A stretch of DNA of 23,852 bases from an uncultured Lachnospiraceae bacterium (GTDB lineage: Bacteria; Bacillota_A; Clostridia; Lachnospirales; Lachnospiraceae): the NCBI GenBank assembly GCA_947177885.1, contig CAMWWF010000005.1, positions 1 through 23,852 of the forward strand, read 5' to 3'. Below the pieces are notes generated by a model. The model saw nothing but the letters and a program-made list of their open reading frames with translations, ran no database searches and was not told the DNA's origin. Position numbers and translations under genes: made by a program. Within the stretch, counting starts at the first letter, position 1. Each line of letters opens with the position of its first letter. Shown here piece by piece: positions 6,685 through 14,571 of the stretch.

Positions 6685-7521
6685 TCAAGCCTGAAAATTC
6701 TCCTTACGCCTGATAAATTTATCGATGATCCGCACCAGTCCGTCCTCATCATTTGCAGCGGTAATGTAGTCTGCAGCCGCTTTTACCTCCGTCTGGGCAT
6801 TGCCCATAGCCACTCCCACTCCCGCATATTTTATCATACAGATGTCATTAAAGCCATCTCCGCAGCAGATGGTATTTTCCTGCCTCTGTCCGATGGCCTC
6901 CAGCAATCTTTCCAGAGAGGTGGCCTTGTTGACATTCTTAGGCATAATTTCAATGAAGAAGGGTTCCGAGCGATATATGCTCACACAATCACCGTATTTT
7001 TCCTGTAATTCTTTCTCAAAAACCGCTGCCCTGTCACTGTCCGCCGTCATAAGACATTTGTGGATCTCAAAATCCACGAAATCCACAAAGTTCTCCACCG
7101 GTTTCACGGGCAGACCGTTGATCCGCGCCTCCAGCGTAATATATTCGTCCGGTTCAAATGCGGAAATCACGGTACTGCCCAGGTATGTGATCAGACCGCA
7201 GCCGTTTCTCTTCGCAAAACCATACAGCCCCGGAATGATCATCAGCGGAAGCGTTCTCTGATAAACGATCTCCCCACTGCGACAGTCCACAACCCGCCCT
7301 CCGTTATAGGACAGAAGATATCCGCCATATTTTTCCAGTTCCAGCTCCTGCTCATACCGGCGCATTCCCGGTGTGGGACGACCGGAGGCAAGGATCACCT
7401 TGTGGCCCATTTTCATGATATCCCGGATAGCTTCCTTTGTGGAAGGTGTGATCTCTTTTCTGGAATTGGTCAGTGTGCCGTCGATATCCAGCACCAACAC
7501 TTTTTCTTTCTGTTCTATCAT
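6685..7521 (-). CDS. Cof-type HAD-IIB family phosphatase
   Basis: 278 residues, cytoplasmic. It hydrolyses phosphate from small molecules, typically sugar phosphates or flavin/pyridoxal cofactors; the substrate cannot be told from sequence. Motif I is VLVLDIDGTLTNS (8-20), with Asp12 as nucleophile and Asp14 as acid/base. Motif II is ILASGRPTPGM. Motif III uses the lysine in the NKATSLERLLEAIG segment. Motif IV is CCGDGFNDICMIKYAGVGVAMGNA. The middle carries the large type IIB cap. Start ATG at 7521 follows AGGAAACAGGAT. It comes after the terminator of the parvulin-like gene, so it probably has its own promoter; I see only a weak candidate. It is probably cotranscribed with cca. Confidence 0.93.
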   Translation of the reverse strand: MIEQKEKVLVLDIDGTLTNSRKEITPSTKEAIRDIMKMGHKVILASGRPTPGMRRYEQELELEKYGGYLLSYNGGRVVDCRSGEIVYQRTLPLMIIPGLYGFAKRNGCGLITYLGSTVISAFEPDEYITLEARINGLPVKPVENFVDFVDFEIHKCLMTADSDRAAVFEKELQEKYGDCVSIYRSEPFFIEIMPKNVNKATSLERLLEAIGQRQENTICCGDGFNDICMIKYAGVGVAMGNAQTEVKAAADYITAANDEDGLVRIIDKFIRRKENFQA

Positions 7522-7592
7522 ATCCTGTTTCCTGTCCCTTCATGCCTCCCGGCACAATACAGCAGCATATCCGTATTCCTTCTTTCTCTGCC

Positions 7593-7619
7593 AAAAAAGC
7601 GGTGAGAAATCCCCACCGC
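7593..7619 (-). terminator. Intrinsic terminator after parvulin-like gene
   Basis: GCGGTG (7599-7604) pairs with CACCGC (7614-7619). On the minus strand the hairpin is followed by TTTTTT. It lies about 100 bases past the stop of the 7717-9339 gene. Confidence 0.85.
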
Positions 7620-7716
7620 CCTGTTTGCCTTTTATCCTGCATCATGCATAAATCTCTTTTAGGAATATGGTCTTTTCCAGATCCCAATTGTCCGACAGGC
7701 ATTGCGGGGAATCCGA

Positions 7717-9339
7717 TCACTGCGCACTGGAACTTCCTGTAGCGTCAGAGTCTTCTGCCGCACCGGAATCTGCCGGTGTTTCGGAGTTGCCTGCCTCGTC
7801 AGAGCCTTCCTGTATATCGGAACCGTCTGCCGTATCCGAACCCGTCTCACCGTCTGTGTCATCCTCGGACACATGCAGATACTTCAGATTGCCCTTGGGA
7901 TCCTCCACGGAGACATTCGCCGTGATCTCCTCCATATATGCTTCCATAGCCGTATCCAGAAGTATATTCTTCGCACTTACCAGCCACCAGGGATCACTCT
8001 CGCCGATATAGTATAATACATACGAATATCCGTCCTCTTCCGAAGAGATGGCCGTAGTATCTCCTTCCTTTCGGCTGCTGTCGGCAATCCATGTTTCGAT
8101 ATCCTCCATCATCATTGACGGCTGCACATTCTCCATGAGCCCGCCCACAGTGGATATCACAGAGGGATCATTATACTTGTCACAGATGTCCACAAAACTT
8201 TCCTCCGTGGCTGCTCCTCCCTGCCACTCCTCCAGAATGGCCTGTGCATTGCCGTCCGCAGTGACAACGGCACGGATATTTACAGTGGGAGTATCATCCA
8301 GATAACGATCCTCAAATGCCACTACATAGTAAGAATTACCGGAAGTATTCTCAATAACCGTGGTATCCCCGGCCTTTCTGGAACTGTCAAAGAGCCAGTC
8401 CTCCAACAGATAAGGTACATTTGAGCTTGTAACATTCTCATTCAGATCGCCCTCTGCGGCAACCGTTTTAACCGCCGCATCAGCCTCTTTCTTCGCTTCG
8501 GCCATGGCCGCAGCAGTCTCTTCCTCCGTAGGAGCCTCGGATAGCTGCGCCTTCACGGTCAGAAGCCTGTAATCCACGGAATCAAAATCGTTTTTATTTT
8601 CGTCATAGTAGCTTTGAGCCTCCTCATCGGAAGGCATCCTGGAATCCATAACACTGTCATAATACGCACTGAGATACAGAGACTCCTTTACAAAACCGGA
8701 AATGCGTGACATAGTGGCAAAGGTTCCATAGTTATCCCGGACAAAATCTTTCACCGTCATTCCCACTTCTGATGCCGTATCCTTAAGTCTCTGCTCGAAG
8801 TCGGCATAGTCTGCCGTGGTGTCATATGTGAAGCCCGCTGCCTCCGCCTCTGCCAGCAGCGCCTTATTATTACTGATATTCTCTATAGCCATCTGAGTGA
8901 AGAAGTCCTGGAAGGTCAGTTCATCGGAAAACATCTGGGTTGACAGATCTCCACTCAGATCCATGCCGAACATGGACATATAGGCGCCGTACTGATTCAG
9001 ATAATCATTGAGCGATATATTGTAATTATAGTCGAACTCCAGCCGGGATATCTTCTCGCCGTTTACTTTGGCATAGGTCTCGTTCACTGCCAGATAACTG
9101 CGGATGGGAAAGGACACCACCAGACAGAACAGCGCCGCTACAATGACAACACCCATAATATTGCCCACGAGCCTGTCCCTTTTCGCCTTGGCCTTCGCCT
9201 CTTCTCTGCGCTGCATCTTCAGATCGTATTTTGTAACTACTTTCTCCTTTTCATCTCGTGCCTTTTCCTGTTTCACTTCTTTATTTATATTTTCTTTTGT
9301 TCCTTCTTTTATATCTTTTTTCGTTCCTTTTTCAGACAT
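7717..9339 (-). CDS. Membrane-anchored SurA/PrsA-like protein with two degenerate parvulin domains
   Basis: 540 residues. A long charged cytoplasmic N-terminus (1-57, Lys/Glu-rich) precedes one membrane helix (about 58-79). The rest is predicted to be extracytoplasmic. Residues 85-245 resemble the SurA/PrsA chaperone N-domain (KVNGEKISRLEFDYNYN, then a helical region ending in MPSDEEAQSYYDENKNDFDSV). Two parvulin-like modules follow, about 255-345 and 352-447. Each has the block DSSRK-x-GDTT before a YYVV/YVLY strand. The histidine expected in the first strand of parvulins (RHI) is Leu in one (DYRLLT) and Ala in the other (NIRAVV), so prolyl isomerase activity is doubtful. The C-terminal 60 residues are Asp/Ser/Gly-rich. 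Start ATG at 9339 has GGGAGGAG ten bases upstream. A role in folding exported proteins is the best guess. Confidence 0.75.
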   Translation of the reverse strand: MSEKGTKKDIKEGTKENINKEVKQEKARDEKEKVVTKYDLKMQRREEAKAKAKRDRLVGNIMGVVIVAALFCLVVSFPIRSYLAVNETYAKVNGEKISRLEFDYNYNISLNDYLNQYGAYMSMFGMDLSGDLSTQMFSDELTFQDFFTQMAIENISNNKALLAEAEAAGFTYDTTADYADFEQRLKDTASEVGMTVKDFVRDNYGTFATMSRISGFVKESLYLSAYYDSVMDSRMPSDEEAQSYYDENKNDFDSVDYRLLTVKAQLSEAPTEEETAAAMAEAKKEADAAVKTVAAEGDLNENVTSSNVPYLLEDWLFDSSRKAGDTTVIENTSGNSYYVVAFEDRYLDDTPTVNIRAVVTADGNAQAILEEWQGGAATEESFVDICDKYNDPSVISTVGGLMENVQPSMMMEDIETWIADSSRKEGDTTAISSEEDGYSYVLYYIGESDPWWLVSAKNILLDTAMEAYMEEITANVSVEDPKGNLKYLHVSEDDTDGETGSDTADGSDIQEGSDEAGNSETPADSGAAEDSDATGSSSAQ

Positions 9340-9379
9340 AACAGAATGTCTCCTCCCTGCGCCTTTATGCGCAAAGCTT

Positions 9380-9408
9380 ATTTTATATCATTTTAAGGCA
9401 AATGTGAA
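9380..9408 (-). promoter_or_regulatory. Possible promoter for parvulin-like gene
   Basis: On the minus strand TTCACA (9408-9403) and TAAAAT (9385-9380) are 17 bases apart, about 40 bases before the ATG at 9339. The -35 is weak. The -35 lies inside the inverted repeat ATGTGAA-5-TTCACAT (9402-9420) that spans the stop codon of the upstream peptidase gene. Confidence 0.35.
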
Positions 9409-9409
9409 G

Positions 9410-11083
9410 CTATTTCACATATTTTTCAAGTTTTTCCACTATATTTTTGATGCATCCCGGCTCAAAAGGACTGTCCAGACCGACTTCCTTAATCATGGCG
9501 GTATAGAAATCGCTGGCAGACAATTTGCAAAGCTTCAGATAGCTCTGCCATGCCCCGTCAAAGTCCGCATCCATCTTCACCTTGTACTGCAATGCGCAGG
9601 TCTGAGCCAGGCAATAGTCAATATAGTACAGCGGACAGTCATAGATGTGAAGCTGTTTCTGCCAGAAACCTCCCTCACCGAAAAAGCCATCGTCGCCATA
9701 GTCCAGATGGGGTTTGTATTCCTGTTCCAGCTTCTTCCATTCCGCTTTTCTCTCGGCAGGCGTCAGCTCCGGATTTTCATAGACAATATGCTGGAATTCA
9801 TCTACCATACAGCCATAGGGAATAAACGCCGCCGCGTCCTCCAGATGCATCTCTTTGTACTCCTGCGCCCTGTCCCCGAAAAACAGCGGCATCCATTTCT
9901 CCGCGAAAAATTCCATGGACATGGAGTGGATCTCCGCCGTCTCCATACCGATATCCGCGTGCTCCTTAATAGGGTCCTTACCTGAAAGATAACCCTGAAA
10001 AGCGTGGCCGCATTCGTGGGTGATCACATCCACGTCGCCGCTGGTACCGTTGAAATTAGCGAAAATAAAGGGGGACTGATACAGGGGCAGATAAGTCATA
10101 TAGCCTCCCGCCTTCTTGGTCTTCCTGCCCAACACGTCAAACAGTTCATTCTCCCGCATAAAATCAAAAAACTCCTTTGTCTCGGGGGACAATTCGCTGT
10201 ACATCTTCTGACCCGCCGCAAGAATCTCCTCCGGAGTTCCCTCAGGCGCAGGATTTCCCTCCTTAAAATAGACCTGCTCGTCAATATACATAAGTTTCTC
10301 CAGGCCCAGACGCTGTCTTCTGCGGTCGTGAAGCTTCTCCGCAAAAGGAACAAAGTACTCTTTGATCTGGCTGCGGAAAGCCTCCACCTCTTCCTTACCG
10401 TAGCAGTTACGTCCCATGCGGTAATATCCCAGCTCCAGATAATTCTCATAACCCATTTTCTTCGCCTGGGCAGTGCGATTCCTCACCAGCTTATCATAAA
10501 TTTCATCCAGCTTTTCGGCATTCGCGGAAAAGAAAGCACTCATCTCTTTCCACGCCGCAGCCCGCACGTTCCTGTCCTCATGGATCAGGTAAGGGCGCAG
10601 CAGAGACAGGTTCAGCTCCTTCCCGTCAAAGTTCAGCTTGGCGCCGGCGATCAGCTTGTCATACTCCATGGTCAGATTATTTTCCTCCTGCATCAGGGGG
10701 ATCAGCTTCTCGTCCATGGCTTTCTGCGCCAGCTCCATATTTTTAAAGGCCACGGGGCCTATCTTCTGCTCCAGATAATCCCTGTAAGGGGAGTTGTACA
10801 GCTTTTTCTGGTATTCCAGCACCAGATTACTGTAGATCGGCCCCTGCTGATCATAATATTCATGCTCCTTGCTGTAAAATTCATCCGTCGTATCCACATC
10901 AAACCGAATGTTCGCAATGGTCATCAAAGTGGAGACCCTGTCTGTCAGCGCATAATATTTCTTATGCACCTCAAACTGCTCTTCTCCGCTCTCCGCCCGG
11001 TCAAAAGCCTCCATCAACTCCTTCATTTCCTTTTCCACCCGGGTAAAATCCACACGCTCATAGGGCATATCCTGAAATTTCAT
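9410..11083 (-). CDS. pepF: M3 family oligoendopeptidase (PepF type)
   Basis: 557 residues, cytoplasmic zinc metallopeptidase cutting short peptides, as in peptide recycling. The zinc site is clear: HECGH at 356-360 (two His ligands and catalytic Glu357), with Glu384 in GMETAEIHSMSMEFF as the third ligand. These lie in the usual M3 surroundings (FANFNGTSGDVDVITHECGHAF). The long helical N-terminal half and the total length fit the M3B oligoendopeptidases of Firmicutes, which are close to 560-600 residues. Start ATG at 11083 has CAGGAGG seven bases upstream. The 5' leader is long (about 150-170 bases) and contains a possible repeat element. The stop codon is overlapped by a small inverted repeat, and no clear terminator follows. 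Confidence 0.94.
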   Translation of the reverse strand: MKFQDMPYERVDFTRVEKEMKELMEAFDRAESGEEQFEVHKKYYALTDRVSTLMTIANIRFDVDTTDEFYSKEHEYYDQQGPIYSNLVLEYQKKLYNSPYRDYLEQKIGPVAFKNMELAQKAMDEKLIPLMQEENNLTMEYDKLIAGAKLNFDGKELNLSLLRPYLIHEDRNVRAAAWKEMSAFFSANAEKLDEIYDKLVRNRTAQAKKMGYENYLELGYYRMGRNCYGKEEVEAFRSQIKEYFVPFAEKLHDRRRQRLGLEKLMYIDEQVYFKEGNPAPEGTPEEILAAGQKMYSELSPETKEFFDFMRENELFDVLGRKTKKAGGYMTYLPLYQSPFIFANFNGTSGDVDVITHECGHAFQGYLSGKDPIKEHADIGMETAEIHSMSMEFFAEKWMPLFFGDRAQEYKEMHLEDAAAFIPYGCMVDEFQHIVYENPELTPAERKAEWKKLEQEYKPHLDYGDDGFFGEGGFWQKQLHIYDCPLYYIDYCLAQTCALQYKVKMDADFDGAWQSYLKLCKLSASDFYTAMIKEVGLDSPFEPGCIKNIVEKLEKYVK

Positions 11084-11100
11084 TTTCTACCTCCTGTTTT

Positions 11101-11226
11101 TCACCCGCCTTCGCCGGCGGAGTCATTTTTCATTCCCTCAGGCATCCATCAGGCACATACTCCGTCAGATGTTTTTTGGATCCTATTTTGCAGGTATTTT
11201 GTTCCTTCATGCGTCATACGGCACAT
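11101..11226 (-). repeat. Leader of pepF: probable dispersed repeat with internal duplication
   Basis: This 126-base stretch between pepF and the divergent gene has two imperfect copies of a motif of about 31 bases, both starting ATGTGCC on the minus strand (from 11226 and from about 11156) and both continuing into a (G)AAGG/GAGGGAA-AAAAT segment. It ends in a GC-rich hairpin, CCGCC-GGCGAA-GGCGG. A 25-codon open frame (11149-11226, minus, starting MCRMTHEGTKYLQN) lies inside but has no good ribosome site. I think this is a mobile-type intergenic repeat known from related genomes rather than a gene. Confidence 0.4.
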
Positions 11227-11304
11227 GGTCTGTCTCTGCATCAGAGTATGTTTATATATTGTACATGATTTCTGATTTATTTTCCACAAAATCAACACTT
11301 TTTC

Positions 11305-11333
11305 TTGAAATCCGCCAAAAACAATACTAAAAT
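11305..11333 (+). promoter_or_regulatory. Promoter of the plus-strand membrane protein gene
   Basis: TTGAAA (11305-11310) is followed after exactly 17 bases by TAAAAT (11328-11333), about 50 bases upstream of the ATG at 11384. A TATAAT at 11337-11342 is an alternative -10 with a poorer -35. On the opposite strand, TACAAT near 11256 with a weak -35 could serve pepF. Confidence 0.65.
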
Positions 11334-11383
11334 GATTATAATACGCTTATTGTATATATGCACATATGTTGGAGGGAGAAGGA

Positions 11384-12466
11384 ATGTTTGAATCGCTAAA
11401 GAAAAAAAGCTTTAAAAGCTCACTTGCCTTTACCATCATTCTTGCCGTCTGTGGGGTCGGACTTGCCGTCTGGTTCGCGGTAGGCACATGGTATGTGGTA
11501 ACGGGCTACGTCTCATTTGTGGAACTGGAACCGCATGAAATCTCAAATCAGTGGGTTGCTCTGAATCTAAAAGAAAATTGGGGTTCTTTTGCCGAGACCA
11601 CGGAGACAAGCAGCAGTACGCATTTGTCCAAGACCATAAATGTGTACTATGTCATTCTGACCGGGGATGATTACTCTACCGAGTTCAAGTATATGGCAGT
11701 CAATGTCCCTGCCGATTATGAGAGAAGAATGGAACAGATGGCGGGAAACAGCAGTTACAGCGATCCCATTTTCCTCTCCGGCCGAATTCGTAAAATGGAT
11801 GACGAAATCTATCGCTATTTCAAAGAATATATGATAGACGGCGGTCTCACCGAGGAGCAGTTTGAAGAGTTTACGCTTCCTTACTATATTAAAGTTTATC
11901 CCGATGAACAACTGGAAAATGTATGTACCGTCGCGGCGTTTCTGTTCGGCGTACTGCTCATCATACTGGCAGTGATCCGTCTGGTGAAGGCCGCAAGCGG
12001 CAGTTATCTGAAAAAACTGAAGGCGGACATTGCTTCCATCGGTGTCACTGAACTCAGCGCGGAATCCGACTGGAACACCGCTGCCGAGATCAGCAAGGGA
12101 GTAAAAGTGGGACGTCTCTTTACCTATTATATGGAGGGCAGCAAGCCACGGGCAATCCCCAATACTAAGATCCTGTGGTGCTATCAGAATACTACCACGC
12201 ATCGTACCAACGGCATTAAAACCGGAACTACCTACAGTGTCATGATCTGGGTGGACGGCCGGAAAAACGCTTCCAACATCGGTATGCCCAATGAAGCTAC
12301 GGCACAGGCCATGCTGCAGCGTTACGGCGCCCAGTTCCCCTGGATCGTGCTGGGCTATTCGGATGAACTGCGGAAAATGTTCAATAATAACCGCGCCCAG
12401 TTCATGCAGCTGCGTTATAACACGGTAGACCACTCAACCGCAGGCTTTGGATTCGGAGGTTTCTGA
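11384..12466 (+). CDS. Two-helix membrane protein of unknown function
   Basis: 360 residues from the ATG at 11384, which has GGAGGGAGAAGGA just upstream; an earlier in-frame ATG at 11366 lacks a ribosome site. I do not recognise the family with confidence. Hydrophobic segments lie near residues 14-41 and 187-208. Between them is a domain of about 145 residues, probably outside the cell, with many Tyr and acidic residues (NVYYVILTGDDYSTEFKYMAVNVPADYERRM). After the second helix comes a basic segment and a domain of about 150 residues, probably cytoplasmic, ending in repeated Gly-Phe (GFGFGGF). This is the only plus-strand gene in the window. It is transcribed away from pepF and ends convergently with the SEDS-like gene. 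No partner gene is apparent. Confidence 0.75.
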   Translation: MFESLKKKSFKSSLAFTIILAVCGVGLAVWFAVGTWYVVTGYVSFVELEPHEISNQWVALNLKENWGSFAETTETSSSTHLSKTINVYYVILTGDDYSTEFKYMAVNVPADYERRMEQMAGNSSYSDPIFLSGRIRKMDDEIYRYFKEYMIDGGLTEEQFEEFTLPYYIKVYPDEQLENVCTVAAFLFGVLLIILAVIRLVKAASGSYLKKLKADIASIGVTELSAESDWNTAAEISKGVKVGRLFTYYMEGSKPRAIPNTKILWCYQNTTTHRTNGIKTGTTYSVMIWVDGRKNASNIGMPNEATAQAMLQRYGAQFPWIVLGYSDELRKMFNNNRAQFMQLRYNTVDHSTAGFGFGGF

Positions 12467-12502
12467 TCTGCGAATGTAACCTGAATATTATGTTTTTTGC
12501 AA

Positions 12503-12540
12503 AGCGCCGCAACAGTGATGAAGAACACTGCTGCGGCGTT
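12503..12540. terminator. Stem-loop between convergent genes
   Basis: CGCCGCAACAGTG (12505-12517) pairs with CACTGCTGCGGCG (12526-12538) with one A-C mismatch and an 8-base loop. The tails are weak on both strands (TTAATATT on plus, CTTTG on minus). It sits between the convergent stops at 12466 and 12607 and probably serves the plus-strand gene or both. Confidence 0.6.
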
Positions 12541-12606
12541 AATATTGGCAGTATAAAATATTTATGTCAGATTTACCTTATATCAAAGTTTATGTGAACA
12601 GCTGAC

Positions 12607-13848
12607 TTATATTTTTTTATAATACAGGGTTATCTTTCCATTTTCCACTTCAACCAGCCTGTTCTCCAAAAAGAAGCTGTGGTCTCCGAAAACAGCATCT
12701 CCAAAGCAATACGCATATTCTGCCATGACGATCAGTAAAAGATTTGCCGCCTGATCCGCCCCAAATCCTGCAAAAGGCAGCATATAAGACCGAATAAACG
12801 GAAACCCAAGATTAAGCAATATCGCAAAAGTACCTTTGACGAAAAAAATCAAAAAAATACAGTTCAGGATATGGCGTCCGAAAAGATGATGTATCGTTCT
12901 TTTCATCCTCACAAATTCCGCCAGGATCAACAGCAGAAATATACAGTAGACCGCAAGCGGCCAACAGCCATAGCGGTTCATACACGCTGCCAGAGGATAT
13001 TCCCTGAAGTTCTCAGTCAGATAAGAAAAATGATTCAGCTCATCACGCAGGAAAAAATATTGCCAAAGATCCCACTTCATTGAGACTACAGAGAAAACCG
13101 ATAGGAGAATTCCCCCGGATACCCCCGCCAACAACAGTACACTCTGTATCCTGACAGAATGCCTCACCTGCCATCCGCACACGAGAAAACAGAGGAATGT
13201 ACTTACTCCCGTCATCAAATAGAGCAATAGTGGTGCAAATGCTGCAGAAAACAAAAAGAGCGGAACCGGCAACAGGAACAGGCTCACTGCACCGATAAAG
13301 CCTAAAGTATCATTTTTATGTAATCTATATATAAAAAATGTCACGCAAAGAAACAGAACAACCCCGCCCAACGACATACTTCCTTTTCTCCATTCCAAAT
13401 CTGCCGAAAAACAGACTGCTGCCAATAAGAGCATGGTTCCCAAATACAGATATTTGATCAAATAATGGTTTCCTTCCAGATCAACCTTTTTAAAAAGAAG
13501 AAACAGGCCTGCGCTCGCGCCGTAAGCAAGTATTGTTTTGGTCATTTCAGCCATAGAGAAATTTATGGCGAAAGCAGCCATGGTATATAACAGAAAAATT
13601 CCAAAAATGTAATATACAAGTCTGCTTTTGGGACGAACGGAAAACTGGGCATTCAACCGATCTCCCACCTCCTTCGCATCTCCCATTTCACCGATTGCAA
13701 GCTTTGCTGCCTCTTCATAATCCCTGATTCCTGCACATTCCATTCTGTCTTCCATGTGATTCAGCAGCTCCCTCCTGACTGCCCGCCTGTACGGTGCATT
13801 ATTGATACAGTTGCAGACTTCATCCAGATATTTTTCAATGATTTCCAT
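12607..13848 (-). CDS. Permease-prefix-domain protein with degenerate SEDS-like (FtsW/RodA) membrane region
   Basis: 413 residues. The first 70 residues are the helical permease-prefix-type domain seen ahead of membrane proteins paired with PadR regulators (IIEKYLDEVCNCINN...EEAAKLAIGEMGDAKEVGDRLN). About nine membrane helices follow. The C-terminal part reads like a worn SEDS glycosyltransferase. EYPLAACMNRYGCWPLAVYC (283-302) lines up with the DFIFAVIAEE-x-G segment of FtsW/RodA, placing Glu283 at the catalytic Asp. LLNLGFPFIRSYMLPFAGFG (344-363) lines up with the N-x-G-x-xP...LPF(V/I)SYGG segment. The glycine-rich stretch between helices is missing. Start ATG at 13848 lies 9 bases after padR and uses GGAAGGA overlapping the padR stop. 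The function is unknown; the SEDS relation is my alignment by eye. Confidence 0.7.
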   Translation of the reverse strand: MEIIEKYLDEVCNCINNAPYRRAVRRELLNHMEDRMECAGIRDYEEAAKLAIGEMGDAKEVGDRLNAQFSVRPKSRLVYYIFGIFLLYTMAAFAINFSMAEMTKTILAYGASAGLFLLFKKVDLEGNHYLIKYLYLGTMLLLAAVCFSADLEWRKGSMSLGGVVLFLCVTFFIYRLHKNDTLGFIGAVSLFLLPVPLFLFSAAFAPLLLYLMTGVSTFLCFLVCGWQVRHSVRIQSVLLLAGVSGGILLSVFSVVSMKWDLWQYFFLRDELNHFSYLTENFREYPLAACMNRYGCWPLAVYCIFLLLILAEFVRMKRTIHHLFGRHILNCIFLIFFVKGTFAILLNLGFPFIRSYMLPFAGFGADQAANLLLIVMAEYAYCFGDAVFGDHSFFLENRLVEVENGKITLYYKKI

Positions 13849-13857
13849 AGCGCTGTC

Positions 13858-14202
13858 CTATCCTTCCAACAAGCCATTGATCAGACGGCAATATGCTTTC
13901 CAGTTTTCTTTTTTACCGTTCAATGCCTGAATGCCCTCCGATGTGATCCGATAATACTTCCTCACTCTTTTCTGCTCTGTGTGCTTTTCATAAGGTTCGA
14001 CAAAGCCCTGTTCTGTCAATGATGCCAAAATAGGGTATAGTGTTCCTGCTTTTATATCATATACATTTTCCGAGCGCAGAGAAATCTGCTCCAGAATTTC
14101 ATAACCATACATGTCGCGCTCTTTCAATAGTTTTAAAATGATCAGATCAAAATAACTGATCTGAAATACTTTTTTATCCACAATAATCCCCTTGACTTCC
14201 AT
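13858..14202 (-). CDS. PadR family transcriptional regulator
   Basis: 114 residues from ATG 14202. The winged-helix PadR fold is clear: FQISYFDLIILKLLKERDMYGYEILEQISLR, then the recognition region DIKAGTLYPILASLTEQGFVEPYE and the wing KRVRKYYRITSEGIQAL, and a short C-terminal dimer helix. The start is uncertain. The frame continues to a GTG at 14277, adding 25 residues, and neither site has a strong ribosome motif. I chose ATG because MEVKG...FDLIILKLL matches the usual PadR N-terminus. It is followed after 9 bases by the SEDS-like gene. PadR proteins often repress their own operon; the palindrome at 14291-14307 is a likely binding site. Confidence 0.9.
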   Translation of the reverse strand: MEVKGIIVDKKVFQISYFDLIILKLLKERDMYGYEILEQISLRSENVYDIKAGTLYPILASLTEQGFVEPYEKHTEQKRVRKYYRITSEGIQALNGKKENWKAYCRLINGLLEG

Positions 14203-14290
14203 CCCGAATTCTGAGATACGGCTGCCTGCATTACTGCTTCCGCTCACAGTCTGTAATAGTTCTGTTTTATAAATCACCTGCTGTATTGAC

Positions 14291-14307
14291 TCTCTATAGT
14301 ATAGAGA
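14291..14307. promoter_or_regulatory. Likely PadR operator
   Basis: A perfect 17-base palindrome, TCTCTATA-G-TATAGAGA, sits about 10-27 bases downstream of the -10 element of the padR promoter, over or just past the expected transcription start. A bound dimer there would block initiation, fitting autorepression. Confidence 0.65.
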
Positions 14308-14317
14308 ATCTATATAT

Positions 14318-14346
14318 TAAATATCACATTTCGTATACAGCGTCAA
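14318..14346 (-). promoter_or_regulatory. Promoter of padR-SEDS-like operon
   Basis: On the minus strand TTGACG (14346-14341) is followed after exactly 17 bases by TATTTA (14323-14318). The predicted start lies near 14311. The 5' leader would be about 35 bases to the GTG or about 110 bases to the ATG of padR. The 14348-14515 stretch upstream holds nothing else I can identify. Confidence 0.7.
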
Positions 14347-14515
14347 GGATTTTATCGGAAAATATCTTTCTAAGATTTTGATACAGAAGCATATTTTCAA
14401 AATGTGTGTAAAAACCTTCCGTGATCGGAAATAAATGTCAATGAAAGTTCCCGGGCATAACGGCAGAAAATCGCCCCCTGAGAGATCAACAGAACAAGCG
14501 CTCTCCGGACACCGG

Positions 14516-14547
14516 AAAAACGCCCTGCGAGGATGATTCGCAGGGCG
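14516..14547 (-). terminator. Intrinsic terminator after GH112 gene
   Basis: CGCCCTGCG (14521-14529) pairs perfectly with CGCAGGGCG (14539-14547) across a 9-base loop, and TTTTT follows on the minus strand. It lies 25 bases after the stop of the GH112 gene and closes the RG-I enzyme operon. Confidence 0.92.
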
Positions 14548-14571
14548 CTTCTTTAAACATATTATTTTTTA

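Noticed and set aside
11149..11226. 25-residue leader peptide for pepF
   Set aside because: It has no ribosome site and lies inside a probable repeat; its codons do not suggest an attenuation mechanism.
10004..11275. 423-codon open frame on the plus strand
   Set aside because: It is antisense to the M3 peptidase with its intact HECGH zinc site, and it reads through the leader repeat.
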